From Nocardia brasiliensis NBRC 14402 (GTDB lineage: Bacteria > Actinomycetota > Actinomycetes > Mycobacteriales > Mycobacteriaceae): a DNA stretch of 64,000 nt. The DNA lies in contig NZ_BAFT02000001.1 of the NCBI RefSeq assembly GCF_000308475.2, positions 18,593 to 82,592 on the forward strand. Reading direction: 5' to 3'. The notes under the pieces were generated by a model. It saw only the letters and a program-made list of their open reading frames with translations. It searched no databases and was not told where the DNA came from. Positions 28,292-36,965 of this stretch are shown piece after piece; position 1 is the stretch's first letter, and each line of letters starts with the position of its first letter. Made by a program: the position numbers and the translations under genes.

Positions 28292-28527
28292 GCCGCGCCG
28301 CGGGCGTCGGCTTCGGCGGCCTCGGTGACGTGCACGTCGTCGTAGGCGGCGGCGCGTTCGGCTTCCTCGTCGACGGCGAGCTTGGCCAGGCTGTCGTGCA
28401 CGAGCGCGGACCGCAGCGAGGCGTTGATCACCGAGGACAAGCTGCGTTTCTGCTGGTCGGCCGCCTGTTTTGCCCATTCGGCCACCTGCGGGTCCAACGT
28501 CACCGTGACACGCGTCGCCTTGCTCAT
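28288..28527 (-). CDS. Ribbon-helix-helix-like antitoxin
   Basis: A 79-residue protein beginning MSKATRVTVTLDPQVAEWAK, a typical ribbon-helix-helix N-terminus, then RSLSSVINASLRSALV and an acidic C-terminal tail likely to wrap the toxin. Alternative in-frame starts are ATG 28539 and 28554; the first residues shown are the best family fit. It overlaps the toxin gene by four bases. It probably represses its own promoter in the 60 bases before the divergent polymerase gene at 28590. Confidence 0.7.
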   Translation of the reverse strand: MSKATRVTVTLDPQVAEWAKQAADQQKRSLSSVINASLRSALVHDSLAKLAVDEEAERAAAYDDVHVTEAAEADARGAA

Positions 28528-28589
28528 ACTCACATGCATACCAGATCGATGCACTCGGCGCGGGCGCTCGATCGGCTATCGTCGGACCC

Positions 28590-29564
28590 GTGGCCAGCAA
28601 GTCGGCGGCGTCGGCCATCGAATTGGATGTCGGCGACCGCACAGTCCGCATCAGCAACCCGGACCGGGTGTACTTCCCGGAGTCCGGTGCGACAAAGCTC
28701 GACCTGGTGCAGTACTACCTGAGCGTCGGCGACGGTATCGTCCGCGCGCTGCGTGATCGGCCGTGCATGCTGCACCGGTTCCCGAAAGGACTGTCCGGGG
28801 ACAAGGTGCATCAGAAGCGGTTGCCCGCGGGTGCGCCGGACTGGATTCCCACGGTGCGCGTCTTCTTCCCCCGGTACGGCAGGCATGCCGACGAGCTGTG
28901 CGTGCACGAATTGGCCGATGTCATCTGGGCGGTGCAGATGTCGACCGTGGAGTTCCATCCGTGGAACTCACGCGCGGCCGATACCGAGAGCCCGGACGAA
29001 TGGCGCATCGACCTGGATCCGATGCCCGACTGCCCATGGTCGCGAGTGCAGCGGGTCGCGGGCGTCGTGCAGGAGGTACTCGACGAACTCGGCGCGGTCG
29101 GCTGGCCGAAAACCTCCGGCGGCAAGGGTTTACACGTCTACGTGCGGATCGCGCCGCAGTGGGGTTTCCAGGATGTGCGGCGCGCCGCGCTCGCCTTCGC
29201 CCGCGAGGTCGAGCGCCGCGCACCCGACGACGTCACCACCACCTGGTGGCGCAAGGACCGCGATCCCGCGATGCTGTTCGTCGACTACAACCAGAACGCC
29301 CGCGACCACACCATCGCCGCCGCCTATTCGGTGCGCGGCGTGCCGGCGGGCACCGTCTCCACCCCGGTCCGCTGGGACGAGATCCCCGATATCGATCCAC
29401 GGGATTTCACCATGCGGACCGTCCCCGCTCGCTTCGCCGAACTCGGTGATCTGCACGCGGGCATCGATGACGCGGTCTTCGAGATCGACCGGCTGCTCGA
29501 GTGGGCCGACCGCGACAAGGTCGACGCCGACCTGGAGCAGGAAACCGACCTCGACCAGGAGTGA
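28590..29564 (+). CDS. Stand-alone LigD-type polymerase/primase domain protein
   Basis: A 324-residue archaeo-eukaryotic-primase-like protein: SNPDRVYFPESGATKLDLVQ, PCMLHRFPKG, catalytic Asp residues in WRIDLDPMPDCPW, SGGKGLHVYVRI and FVDYNQNARDHTIAAAYS. It matches the polymerase domain of LigD as found alone in mycobacteria (Rv3730c/PolD-type). Such enzymes add ribo- or deoxyribonucleotides during double-strand break or base-gap repair. Start is GTG 28590. No Ku or ligase gene is adjacent. Confidence 0.88.
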   Translation: MASKSAASAIELDVGDRTVRISNPDRVYFPESGATKLDLVQYYLSVGDGIVRALRDRPCMLHRFPKGLSGDKVHQKRLPAGAPDWIPTVRVFFPRYGRHADELCVHELADVIWAVQMSTVEFHPWNSRAADTESPDEWRIDLDPMPDCPWSRVQRVAGVVQEVLDELGAVGWPKTSGGKGLHVYVRIAPQWGFQDVRRAALAFAREVERRAPDDVTTTWWRKDRDPAMLFVDYNQNARDHTIAAAYSVRGVPAGTVSTPVRWDEIPDIDPRDFTMRTVPARFAELGDLHAGIDDAVFEIDRLLEWADRDKVDADLEQETDLDQE

Positions 29565-29660
29565 CCCGAGCCCGTCTGGCCAGCGGTGATAACGTCGCTG
29601 GGGCACTGATCGACGGTGCCGCGCGAATCCGTCGCACTGCTTCGAAGGAGGTCCATTTCC

Positions 29661-30611
29661 GTGCACCGACCGGCAGCAGCGATAGCGATCGGACCCGCCG
29701 ACCCACCGCCCGCGCTGTTGGCGAAGGCGGTGGCGGAGGCCGGCGCGCAGGTGACCGATCTGGCCGAGGCTCGCGGGTTGATCTGGGCGGGCACGCCGGG
29801 ACAGTTCCCCGACGAGCTGCCCGCCTCGGTCGAATGGGTGCAGCTGCCCGCGGCGGGTGTCGAGCAATGGTTCGACGCGGGCATTATCGCGAACCATCCG
29901 AAGGTTCGATTCACTTCCGCCGCAGGCGCTTTCGCGGCCAGCGTGGCCGAGCACGCGCTGATGCTGCTGCTCGCCGGGGTGCGTTACCTGCCCGAGCAGC
30001 TGCGCGCGGCGAGCTGGCGGCAGCAGGACTTCGTCCCGCATATCGGGTCGCTGCGCGGCAAGACCGTCACGATCGTCGGCGCGGGCGGCATCGGCCGCGC
30101 GCTGATCCCGATGCTGATCCCGTTGGGTGCGCACGTGATCGCGGTGAACCGCTCCGGCAACCCGGTCACCGGCCCCGGCATCCCGGACACGATCGAGACG
30201 ATCTCCACCGATCAGCTCTCCAGGGTGTGGGCGCGCACCGACCATGTGGTCGTCGCCGCGCCGGCCACGCCCGCGACCACCCACCTCATCGACGCCGACG
30301 TGCTGGCTCGACTGAAACCGTCGTCGTGGATCGTCAACATCGCTCGCGGCAGCCTGATCGACACCGACGCGCTGGTCACCGCGCTGGCCTCCGGGGCGAT
30401 CGCCGGCGCCGGGCTCGACGTCACCGATCCGGAACCCCTGCCGGATGGACATCCGCTCTGGGTACTGCCGAATGCCATTGTCACGCCGCATGATTCGAAT
30501 CCGCCACAGTTGCGGCTGGCCGCCTTCGCCGACCATGTCGGCGCGAATGTGCGACGGTTCGTCGCGGGCGAGGAACTGCTCGCGCCGGTTGATCCGGAAC
30601 GCGGTTACTAG
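29661..30611 (+). CDS. D-isomer-specific 2-hydroxyacid dehydrogenase
   Basis: A 316-residue protein with NAD-binding KTVTIVGAGGIGRALIP, catalytic Arg in VNIARGSLIDTDAL, Glu in DVTDPEPLPDGHPL and His in TPHDSNPP. The family includes phosphoglycerate and glyoxylate/hydroxypyruvate reductases; the exact substrate is not clear. GTG 29661 is fixed by a strong AAGGAGGT site ending eight bases before it, so the longer open frame from 29616 is not used. Confidence 0.85.
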   Translation: MHRPAAAIAIGPADPPPALLAKAVAEAGAQVTDLAEARGLIWAGTPGQFPDELPASVEWVQLPAAGVEQWFDAGIIANHPKVRFTSAAGAFAASVAEHALMLLLAGVRYLPEQLRAASWRQQDFVPHIGSLRGKTVTIVGAGGIGRALIPMLIPLGAHVIAVNRSGNPVTGPGIPDTIETISTDQLSRVWARTDHVVVAAPATPATTHLIDADVLARLKPSSWIVNIARGSLIDTDALVTALASGAIAGAGLDVTDPEPLPDGHPLWVLPNAIVTPHDSNPPQLRLAAFADHVGANVRRFVAGEELLAPVDPERGY

Positions 30612-30764
30612 CCCTATACCTACGCCGAGCGACTGGGCATACGTATAGAAGCGCGAAAAGTACTTATAGATGACTGATTCGGGGCACCCCCCTGCGGCCA
30701 TAACGTAGTTCGTGTCAGCACAACGACAGCGAAACCGCAGATCACAGCCCCGAAGGAGCTCATC

Positions 30765-31121
30765 ATGGACACCATCGTCGCCCAGTACCTGGAAGCCTGG
30801 AACACCACCGACGCCGCAGCGCGCAAGGCCGCGGTGGCCCGGGTGTTCACCGAGACCGCGGGCTACACCGACCCCCTGATGTCGGTCATCGGCCACGACG
30901 CCATCGACGCGGGAATCGCCGCCGCGCAAGCACAATTCCCCGGCTGGACGTTCCGGCTGGCCGGTCCGGTGGACGCGCATCACGACCAGGTCCGGTTCAC
31001 CTGGGAGCTCGGCCCGGCCGACGCGCCCGCCGTCGTCGTCGGCTTCGACGTGGCCGTGCTCGAGCAGGGCAAGATCGCCAACGTGTACGGCTTCCTGGAC
31101 CGCGTCCCCGCCACTGCCTGA
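30765..31121 (+). CDS. SnoaL/NTF2-like protein
   Basis: A 118-residue protein: MDTIVAQYLEAWNTTDAAAR, GYTDPLMSVIGHDAID and a C-terminal sheet (VVVGFDVAVLEQGKIANVYGFLD), the normal shape of the SnoaL/NTF2 fold. These small cone-shaped domains can be isomerases, hydrolases or pure binders. The ATG has an AAGGAG site. It is followed 48 bases later by a membrane-protein gene and both end before a strong terminator. Confidence 0.8.
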   Translation: MDTIVAQYLEAWNTTDAAARKAAVARVFTETAGYTDPLMSVIGHDAIDAGIAAAQAQFPGWTFRLAGPVDAHHDQVRFTWELGPADAPAVVVGFDVAVLEQGKIANVYGFLDRVPATA

Positions 31122-31169
31122 TCGAAACTCCCTCTCCCCCAATCTGATTCACCGAAGGATGGCACCGCC

Positions 31170-31589
31170 ATGACCACCACCGCCCCGTCCTACCTGTCCT
31201 CCGTGCTCGCCCCCGGCCCGAAGCTGCTCCGTCTCTCGCTCCGCTTGGACGCGGTGGTCACCGGCGTCAACGGCCTGGCCTATCTCGCTCTCGCCAAGCC
31301 GCTGGAGTCGCTGCTCGGCCTGAACACCGAGATCGGTATCCCGATCGGCGTCTTCCTCACGCTGTACGGTCTCGCGGTGGCGATCATCGGCACCCGGTCC
31401 ACGATCAGCACCGGAGCCACCCGCGCCGTGATCGCGGCCAATTCGGCCTGGGCCGTCGTCAGCCTCGCGGCCCTGCTCGAAGGCGCCCTGGACCTGAACA
31501 TGGTCGGCGCGGTGTGGGCGGTCATGCAGGCGGCGACCGTCGGCGGTTTCGCCGCCCTCCAGTACCTGGGTCTGCGCAAAGCGTCCTGA
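31170..31589 (+). CDS. Small four-helix membrane protein
   Basis: A 139-residue protein with about four hydrophobic helices: VVTGVNGLAYLALAKPL, IGIPIGVFLTLYGLAVAIIG, AVIAANSAWAVVSLAALL and MVGAVWAVMQAATVGGFAAL. The first residues TTTAPSYLSSVLAPGPK are cytoplasmic in style, with no signal peptide cut. I do not recognise a specific family. It shares a transcript with the SnoaL-like gene before it. Confidence 0.72.
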   Translation: MTTTAPSYLSSVLAPGPKLLRLSLRLDAVVTGVNGLAYLALAKPLESLLGLNTEIGIPIGVFLTLYGLAVAIIGTRSTISTGATRAVIAANSAWAVVSLAALLEGALDLNMVGAVWAVMQAATVGGFAALQYLGLRKAS

Positions 31590-31602
31590 ACCCACCGAAA
31601 CC

Positions 31603-31645
31603 CGACCGGGGTACCAGCAGACCTGCTGGTACCCCGGTCGTTTTT
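31603..31645 (+). terminator. Strong intrinsic terminator
   Basis: An 18-bp perfect stem (31603-31620 with 31623-31640, starting CGACCGGGGTACC) is followed directly by TTTTT. The two-base gap means the top pair opens to form the loop. This is the clearest Rho-independent terminator in the window; it closes the SnoaL/membrane-protein unit and insulates the monooxygenase operon. Confidence 0.9.
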
Positions 31646-31679
31646 GCAGGTCAAGACCACCAGTAAACAGCCTGCAATA

Positions 31680-31705
31680 AATGTGCCATTGACAACTGGC
31701 ACATT
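31680..31705 (+). promoter_or_regulatory. Perfect inverted repeat over a -35-like box upstream of the esterase operon
   Basis: AATGTGCCA (31680-31688) and TGGCACATT (31697-31705) are exact inverted copies around an eight-base spacer that contains TTGACA (31689-31694). A regulator bound here would cover the -35 box. A transcript start near ATG 31725 would make the first mRNA leaderless or nearly so. Which regulator binds is unknown; the MerR gene at the operon end is one candidate. Confidence 0.65.
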
Positions 31706-31724
31706 CATGGATGATTCTGGGCAC

Positions 31725-32711
31725 ATGACAAGGTCAACGAGGACCTCGGTTCCCGGCGTACCCACGGCACCATCCGTGCAGGCGACGCTCGCCGCGACGG
31801 CCACCCGCTTCGGCCTGCGGCAGCTCAACTGCGCGGTGCCGATGAACGCGCCGGGAGTCTGGTTCGCCCGCAAGCTCGTCGCCACCTTCATGGCCGTCGG
31901 GGGTCCGGTGCCGAACGGTACGCAGGTCACGCCGGTACAGGCCGGCGCGGTGCGCGGGGAATGGGTCCGCGCCGCCGGTGTGTCGTTCGGCCCGCGCGCG
32001 CTCTACTACCTGCACGGCAGCGCCTACGTGATCTGCTCCGCCCGAACCCACCGCGCGCTCGCCGCCCAACTGTCCCGCAAGACCGGCCTGCCCGTCTTCG
32101 TCATCGACTATCGGCTCGCCCCCGAGCATCGTTTCCCGGCCGCGGCCGATGACGTCGAGGCAGGCTACAACTGGCTGCTCGAGCAAGGCTATGCCCCGGA
32201 AAACCTTGTGCTCGCCGGTGATTCGGCGGGCGGGCACCTCGCGCTCGACTTGCTCGTGGAGAACGGCCGTCGCGGCATGGCCACTCCGGCCGGTGTCGCG
32301 TTGTTCTCGCCTCTACTCGATCTCACCCTCGGTCTCGCCGCCGAACAGGAACGGCAGCAACCGGATCCGCTCATCACGGCCGCGGCGGCGAGCCGGATGC
32401 CCGCCATGTACACCCGCGGCCTGCCCGCCGACGCACCGCGGGTGCGGCTGAGCATCCCCGACGGCCTCGCATTGCCGCCGATGCTGGTGCAGGTCGGCGG
32501 CGCCGAAATGCTGCGCGCCGACGCACGGGCGCTGTGCGCGATGGTGCGCGCCGCGGGCGGTAGCGCCGATCTAGAGGTCTGGCCGGGCCAGATGCACGTC
32601 TTCCAGGCGTTGCCGCTGCTGGTGCCCGAGGCCGGCCGAGCCCTGACGCGCGCGGCCGACTTCCTGTCCGCCGCACTGGCCTCCCACCCCGTCTCGGAAA
32701 AGGTGAGCTGA
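31725..32711 (+). CDS. Alpha/beta hydrolase (hormone-sensitive-lipase type esterase)
   Basis: A 328-residue hydrolase with LYYLHGSAYVICS (oxyanion motif, HGSA instead of HGGG), VIDYRLAPEHRFPAA, nucleophile LAGDSAGGHLALD and a late His in GQMHVFQAL. This is the LipR/LipN-like group seen with monooxygenases in mycobacteria, for example the mymA operon. It is probably the esterase that cleaves the ester made by the Baeyer-Villiger enzyme at 34551. ATG 31707 is an alternative start. The next gene begins two bases after the stop. Confidence 0.85.
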   Translation: MTRSTRTSVPGVPTAPSVQATLAATATRFGLRQLNCAVPMNAPGVWFARKLVATFMAVGGPVPNGTQVTPVQAGAVRGEWVRAAGVSFGPRALYYLHGSAYVICSARTHRALAAQLSRKTGLPVFVIDYRLAPEHRFPAAADDVEAGYNWLLEQGYAPENLVLAGDSAGGHLALDLLVENGRRGMATPAGVALFSPLLDLTLGLAAEQERQQPDPLITAAAASRMPAMYTRGLPADAPRVRLSIPDGLALPPMLVQVGGAEMLRADARALCAMVRAAGGSADLEVWPGQMHVFQALPLLVPEAGRALTRAADFLSAALASHPVSEKVS

Positions 32712-32712
32712 C

Positions 32713-33618
32713 ATGTTCGGACTGGAAAACCTGCTGCCCCTTGGTAATCGACCGCGGCGCAGCTACGGCGCGCGAGCGGTGGTGACCGGCGCGGGCAGCG
32801 GCATCGGCCGTGCCTTCGCGGTCGAGATCGCCAATCGCGGCGGCCACGTGATCTGCGCCGATATCGACGAGGCGCGGGCCGACGAGACCGTCGCCCTGAT
32901 CGAGCGCAAATTCCCCGGTGTCGCGCACGCGTTCCGCTGCGATGTCGCGCAGCGCGAAGACGTGGAAAACCTTGCGCGATTTGCCGAATCACTGTTCGAG
33001 CGTCCGGTCACCCTGGTGATCAACAACGCCGGCGTCGGCATCGGCGGAACCCGGGTCGGCCAGGTCGGATTCGACGACTGGGAATGGGCCCTCGGCATCA
33101 ATCTGTGGGGCGTGGTGCACGGCTGTGAGGTGTTCACGCCGAAGCTGCGCGCGGCCCGCCGCGGCGGCATCATCAATGTCGCGTCCGCGGCGGCCTTCAC
33201 CGCCGCGCCCTCGATGGCCGTGTACAACGTGTCGAAGGCGGGCGTGCTCGCGCTGTCGGAAACGATGGCGGCCGAGCTGAGCGGCACCGGCGTCGCCCTC
33301 ACCGTGCTGTGCCCGACGTTCGTGAAAACCAACGTGGCCAAGGACGGCCGGATCACCCAGCAGTCCGCGCGGCTGGCCGACACCTTGATGCGCTGGACCG
33401 GATTCTCCCCCGAGACGGTCGCCCGCAACACCCTCGACGCGCACGATCGCGGACAGCTCTACGTGCTGCCGCAATTGGACGCGCATGTGATCTGGCGGCT
33501 CAAGCGCTACTTCCCCGCCCAGTACACCTACGTTCTCGGCCTCCTGGATCGCGTACTGCCGCAGGACAACTCCCCCGCCACCGACCACGCTTCGGTCACC
33601 GACAAGACAGGAGTCTGA
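32713..33618 (+). CDS. Short-chain dehydrogenase/reductase
   Basis: A 301-residue SDR: VVTGAGSGIGRAFAVE (cofactor loop), ADIDEAR suggesting NAD preference, VINNAGVGIGG, and the active site VYNVSKAGVLALSE (Tyr, Lys). The C-terminus has a long extension past the usual 250 residues (LKRYFPAQYTYVLGLLDRVL), as in SadH-like SDRs that act on long or bulky substrates. It lies one base before the diiron gene, and probably interconverts the alcohol and ketone for the monooxygenase. Confidence 0.87.
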   Translation: MFGLENLLPLGNRPRRSYGARAVVTGAGSGIGRAFAVEIANRGGHVICADIDEARADETVALIERKFPGVAHAFRCDVAQREDVENLARFAESLFERPVTLVINNAGVGIGGTRVGQVGFDDWEWALGINLWGVVHGCEVFTPKLRAARRGGIINVASAAAFTAAPSMAVYNVSKAGVLALSETMAAELSGTGVALTVLCPTFVKTNVAKDGRITQQSARLADTLMRWTGFSPETVARNTLDAHDRGQLYVLPQLDAHVIWRLKRYFPAQYTYVLGLLDRVLPQDNSPATDHASVTDKTGV

Positions 33619-33619
33619 C

Positions 33620-34546
33620 ATGGCCATCGCAATGGACTTCGACGACATGCTCACCAAGATCAAGAACCGGCAGTGGGCGCTGGCCGATATCGACTGGGAC
33701 GCACCGGGTGCCGAGACGATCTCGCCCGAATTGCACGCCCGGCTCAAGCCGTTCATGGCCGACCTGATGTGGATCGAGAACGTGGGCGCGCGCGGTTTCG
33801 CCGCCATGGCGAAGAAGGCGCCCACCGAAACGCTGCGCGAGATCTACCGGTACTTCCACGCCGAGGAACAGCGTCACGCCAATGCCGAGCTGGCGCTGAT
33901 GCGGCGCTGGGGCATGCTCGACGGTGACGAGATCCCGCAGCCGAACGTGAACGTCAAGCTGGTGATCGACTTCCTGGACAAGTACGCCGACGACATGTCG
34001 CTGTCTTTCCTCGGCACCGTGATCCCGATGCTCGAGGTCGCCCTCGACGGCGCGCTGGTCAAGTTCATCATGGACGAGATCGAGGACCCGGTCTGCCAGG
34101 AAGCCTTCAAGAAGATCAACAACGACGAATCCCGGCATCTGGCCGTCGATTTCGCGGTGATGGATCTGCTCGGCCACTCCCAGGCCCGCAAGCTGTTCAT
34201 CGACCTGGTCGGCGGCTGGATGAAGCCCTCGCTGATCATCGGCGTGCTGAGCTACGTGCCGCTGCTGAACAAGATGCGCGACAACATCGTCGAGATGGGC
34301 GTCGACGAGGAGAAGCTGTACTCCGCGCTGAAGCGCTACGCCAATGTCGGCGAGCGCAGCGAGTTCGCGCGCCGGCTGCCGATGTACCAGATCGTGAAGA
34401 TGCACGGCGGCTGGGTGATCGACCGCGGCCACCCGTACCACCTGTTCGCCGACGCACTGGTGAAGATCACCGCGCGGGTGCCCAAGGCCCTGCTGCGCCG
34501 CGACCCGACCTGGGTCAAGGAAGTCACCTACGAGCCGGCGGCCTGA
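33620..34546 (+). CDS. Ferritin-like diiron protein
   Basis: A 308-residue helical protein with a complete diiron signature: Glu53 (MWIENVGARGF), E83xxH86 (AEEQRHANAE), Glu139 (VIPMLEVALDG) and E170xxH173 (NNDESRHLAVDF). That spacing is the four-helix ferritin/oxygenase arrangement. The C-terminal 120 residues are a separate basic segment. Position between the SDR and the monooxygenase suggests an oxygenase or redox partner role in the same pathway. It could also be an oxygen or peroxide sensor. Confidence 0.8.
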   Translation: MAIAMDFDDMLTKIKNRQWALADIDWDAPGAETISPELHARLKPFMADLMWIENVGARGFAAMAKKAPTETLREIYRYFHAEEQRHANAELALMRRWGMLDGDEIPQPNVNVKLVIDFLDKYADDMSLSFLGTVIPMLEVALDGALVKFIMDEIEDPVCQEAFKKINNDESRHLAVDFAVMDLLGHSQARKLFIDLVGGWMKPSLIIGVLSYVPLLNKMRDNIVEMGVDEEKLYSALKRYANVGERSEFARRLPMYQIVKMHGGWVIDRGHPYHLFADALVKITARVPKALLRRDPTWVKEVTYEPAA

Positions 34547-34550
34547 CGGG

Positions 34551-36062
34551 ATGGCAATGACGAACAAGACCCTGGACGTCGCGATCATCGGTGGCGGATT
34601 CGCCGGTATCGGTGCCGCGATTCGGTTGAAGCAGAAGGGCATCGACGACTTCGCCATCTTCGAGCGGGGCGAATCCATCGGTGGCACCTGGCGCGACAAC
34701 ACCTATCCCGGTGCGGCGTGCGATATTCCGTCCCGGCTGTACTCCTACAGCTTCGCGCCGAACCCGGACTGGTCGCACACCTATTCGGGCAGCAACGAGA
34801 TCCTCGGCTACATCGAGACGATGGTGGCGGAGTTCGGGCTCGCGCCGCATCTGCGGTTCGGCCACAACGTGACCGGCATCGTCTTCGACGAAGCGGCCGG
34901 GCGGTGGGAGATCTCGGTCGAGGGCCGCGCCGACACCGTGCTCGCCCGCACCGTGGTGCTCGCCTCGGGTCCGCTGGCCAACGCCGGCTTCCCGAACATT
35001 CGCGGCATCGAAAGCTATGCCGGGCACAAGATCCACAGCGCCCGGTGGGATCACGACTACGACTTCACCGGCAAGAAGGTCGCCGTCGTCGGCACCGGAG
35101 CCAGTGCGGTGCAGATCATTCCGGAGCTGGTGGACAAGGCCGCCTCGGTCAAGGTCTTCCAGCGCACGCCAGGGTGGGTGCTGCCAAGGGTGAACAGGCG
35201 GACCAACGCGGTCACCAGGGAGCTCTACCGCCGGGTGCCCGCCGCCGAGCAGCTGGCCCGGCAGGCCTGGTTCTACGGGCACGAGTCGGTCGCGCTCGGC
35301 GTGGTCTGGAACACCCCGCTCACCCGGGTGGTCGAGCTGGTCGGCAAGGCCCAATTGCGCAGGCAGGTCAAGGATCCGTGGCTGCGCAGGCAGCTCACGC
35401 CGGATTTCCGGGCGGGCTGCAAGCGGCTGCTGATGACCGACGACTACTACCCCGCGCTGCAACGGGACAACTGCAAGCTGATCACCTGGCCCATCGCCAC
35501 GCTGTCCGAGCGCGGTATCCGCACCGCGGAAGGCATTGAGCACCAGGCGGATTGCATCGTGTTCGCGACCGGGTTCGATGTGTCCAAGACCGGCACGCCG
35601 ATTCCGGTGGTCGGCCGCGACGGACGGGTGCTCGCCGACGAATGGTCGCGCGGCGCATACGCATTCAAGAGCGTTGCGGTGTCCGGGTATCCGAACATGT
35701 TCCTCACGTTCGGGCCGAACTCCGGGCCGGGCCACAATTCGGCGCTGGTGTACATGGAGGCCCAGATCGACTACCTGGTGCAGGGCATCGACACCATTCT
35801 GAAGCAGGATCTGCGCGTCCTCGACGTCCGCAAGGACCGGCAGGACCGCTACAACGAGGGCATGCAGCGCCGACTCACCGGCACCACCTGGAACTCGGGC
35901 TGTAAGAGCTGGTATCTCACCGAGGACGGTTTCAACGCCACGATGTACCCGGGCTTCGCCTCCCAGTACGTCAACCAGCTGCGCACCGTCGACCTCGCCG
36001 ACTACACGGTGGTGCCGTCGGCCGGTCAGGTGCGTCCGACGCGGATCGCGGCGGTTTCTTAG
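34551..36062 (+). CDS. Flavin-containing (Baeyer-Villiger type) monooxygenase
   Basis: A 503-residue FAD/NADPH enzyme: FAD motif VAIIGGGFAGIGAAIRLK, the Baeyer-Villiger-like fingerprint SYAGHKIHSARWDHD near residue 160, NADPH motif VAVVGTGASAVQIIPEL and a conserved NSGPGHNSALVYMEAQ near the C-terminus. It probably inserts oxygen into a ketone to give an ester, the natural substrate for the upstream esterase. It starts with ATG 34551, four bases after the diiron gene stop; ATG 34557 is also possible. The substrate is not known. Confidence 0.88.
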   Translation: MAMTNKTLDVAIIGGGFAGIGAAIRLKQKGIDDFAIFERGESIGGTWRDNTYPGAACDIPSRLYSYSFAPNPDWSHTYSGSNEILGYIETMVAEFGLAPHLRFGHNVTGIVFDEAAGRWEISVEGRADTVLARTVVLASGPLANAGFPNIRGIESYAGHKIHSARWDHDYDFTGKKVAVVGTGASAVQIIPELVDKAASVKVFQRTPGWVLPRVNRRTNAVTRELYRRVPAAEQLARQAWFYGHESVALGVVWNTPLTRVVELVGKAQLRRQVKDPWLRRQLTPDFRAGCKRLLMTDDYYPALQRDNCKLITWPIATLSERGIRTAEGIEHQADCIVFATGFDVSKTGTPIPVVGRDGRVLADEWSRGAYAFKSVAVSGYPNMFLTFGPNSGPGHNSALVYMEAQIDYLVQGIDTILKQDLRVLDVRKDRQDRYNEGMQRRLTGTTWNSGCKSWYLTEDGFNATMYPGFASQYVNQLRTVDLADYTVVPSAGQVRPTRIAAVS

Positions 36063-36131
36063 GTGATCGGTGCCGGAGGCGGGGGCGATAGACTCGGCTC
36101 CGGCACCGTGGCGGGCGAGGAGGTGAGTTCG

Positions 36132-36890
36132 ATGGAGTACCGGATCGATGACCTCGCGCGCGCCGCGGGCACCACCACCCGCAACGTGCGCGCCTATCAG
36201 GAGCGTGGCCTGCTGCCGCCGCCGATCGGCAAGGACGGCCGGGCCAGCATCTACGACAACTCGCATCTCGAGCGATTGCGGCTGATCGACGCGCTGTTGC
36301 AGCGCGGGTTCACCACCGCGCACATCGGCGATTTCATCACCAGTTGGGAGACCGGCAAGGACCTCACCGAGGTACTCGGCCTGCAGCACGCCGTAACGGC
36401 CTCGTGGTCGAAGGACGAGACGTTCGAGGTGCCCCGGGAGCTGATCGGCACCATTCTCGGCGCCGAGGCCGATGAGCTGGTGGACCGGCTGCGCGAGATG
36501 AAGCTGGTGCGGCTCGAGGGCGACACCGTGGTGTTCACCGACACGCAGTTGCTCACCTCGTTCGCCGAACTGCACGAGTACGGGCTGGAACTGCGCACGC
36601 TCATCGAGATCTACGCCAAGGTGGCCGACCGGATCGATGACATCACCCACATCATGATCACGGCCGCCAAACAGCACATCATCGATGAGCACGGCCCCGG
36701 CTGGCTGCCCGATACCAGCAGCGAGATCGCCGACACCACAACGATGTTGAGCAAGATGCGGGAGCTGGCCGTCGCCTCGGTGCACGCCACGCTCGCCCGC
36801 TCGCTGGACGTGACCCTGCGCCGGGAACTCGGCGACTACCTGGCCACCGCGGCCGAACGCGAACGCGCCCGCACCGATCCGGCCACCTAG
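36132..36890 (+). CDS. MerR family transcriptional regulator
   Basis: A 252-residue regulator with a MerR winged helix-turn-helix at the N-terminus (DDLARAAGTTTRNVRAYQ, RGLLPPP) and a long effector-binding C-terminal region. ATG 36132 follows a strong GAGGAGGTG site. It is the last gene of the esterase-SDR-diiron-monooxygenase set and may regulate it, perhaps through the inverted repeat at 31680. Confidence 0.87.
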   Translation: MEYRIDDLARAAGTTTRNVRAYQERGLLPPPIGKDGRASIYDNSHLERLRLIDALLQRGFTTAHIGDFITSWETGKDLTEVLGLQHAVTASWSKDETFEVPRELIGTILGAEADELVDRLREMKLVRLEGDTVVFTDTQLLTSFAELHEYGLELRTLIEIYAKVADRIDDITHIMITAAKQHIIDEHGPGWLPDTSSEIADTTTMLSKMRELAVASVHATLARSLDVTLRRELGDYLATAAERERARTDPAT

Positions 36891-36965
36891 CGAGGCAGCG
36901 GGGAAATGGCCGAAACCAGCGGCTGATGAGCGCCGAAGCGCGCGCTCGGTCCGTACCGTGGTGCC

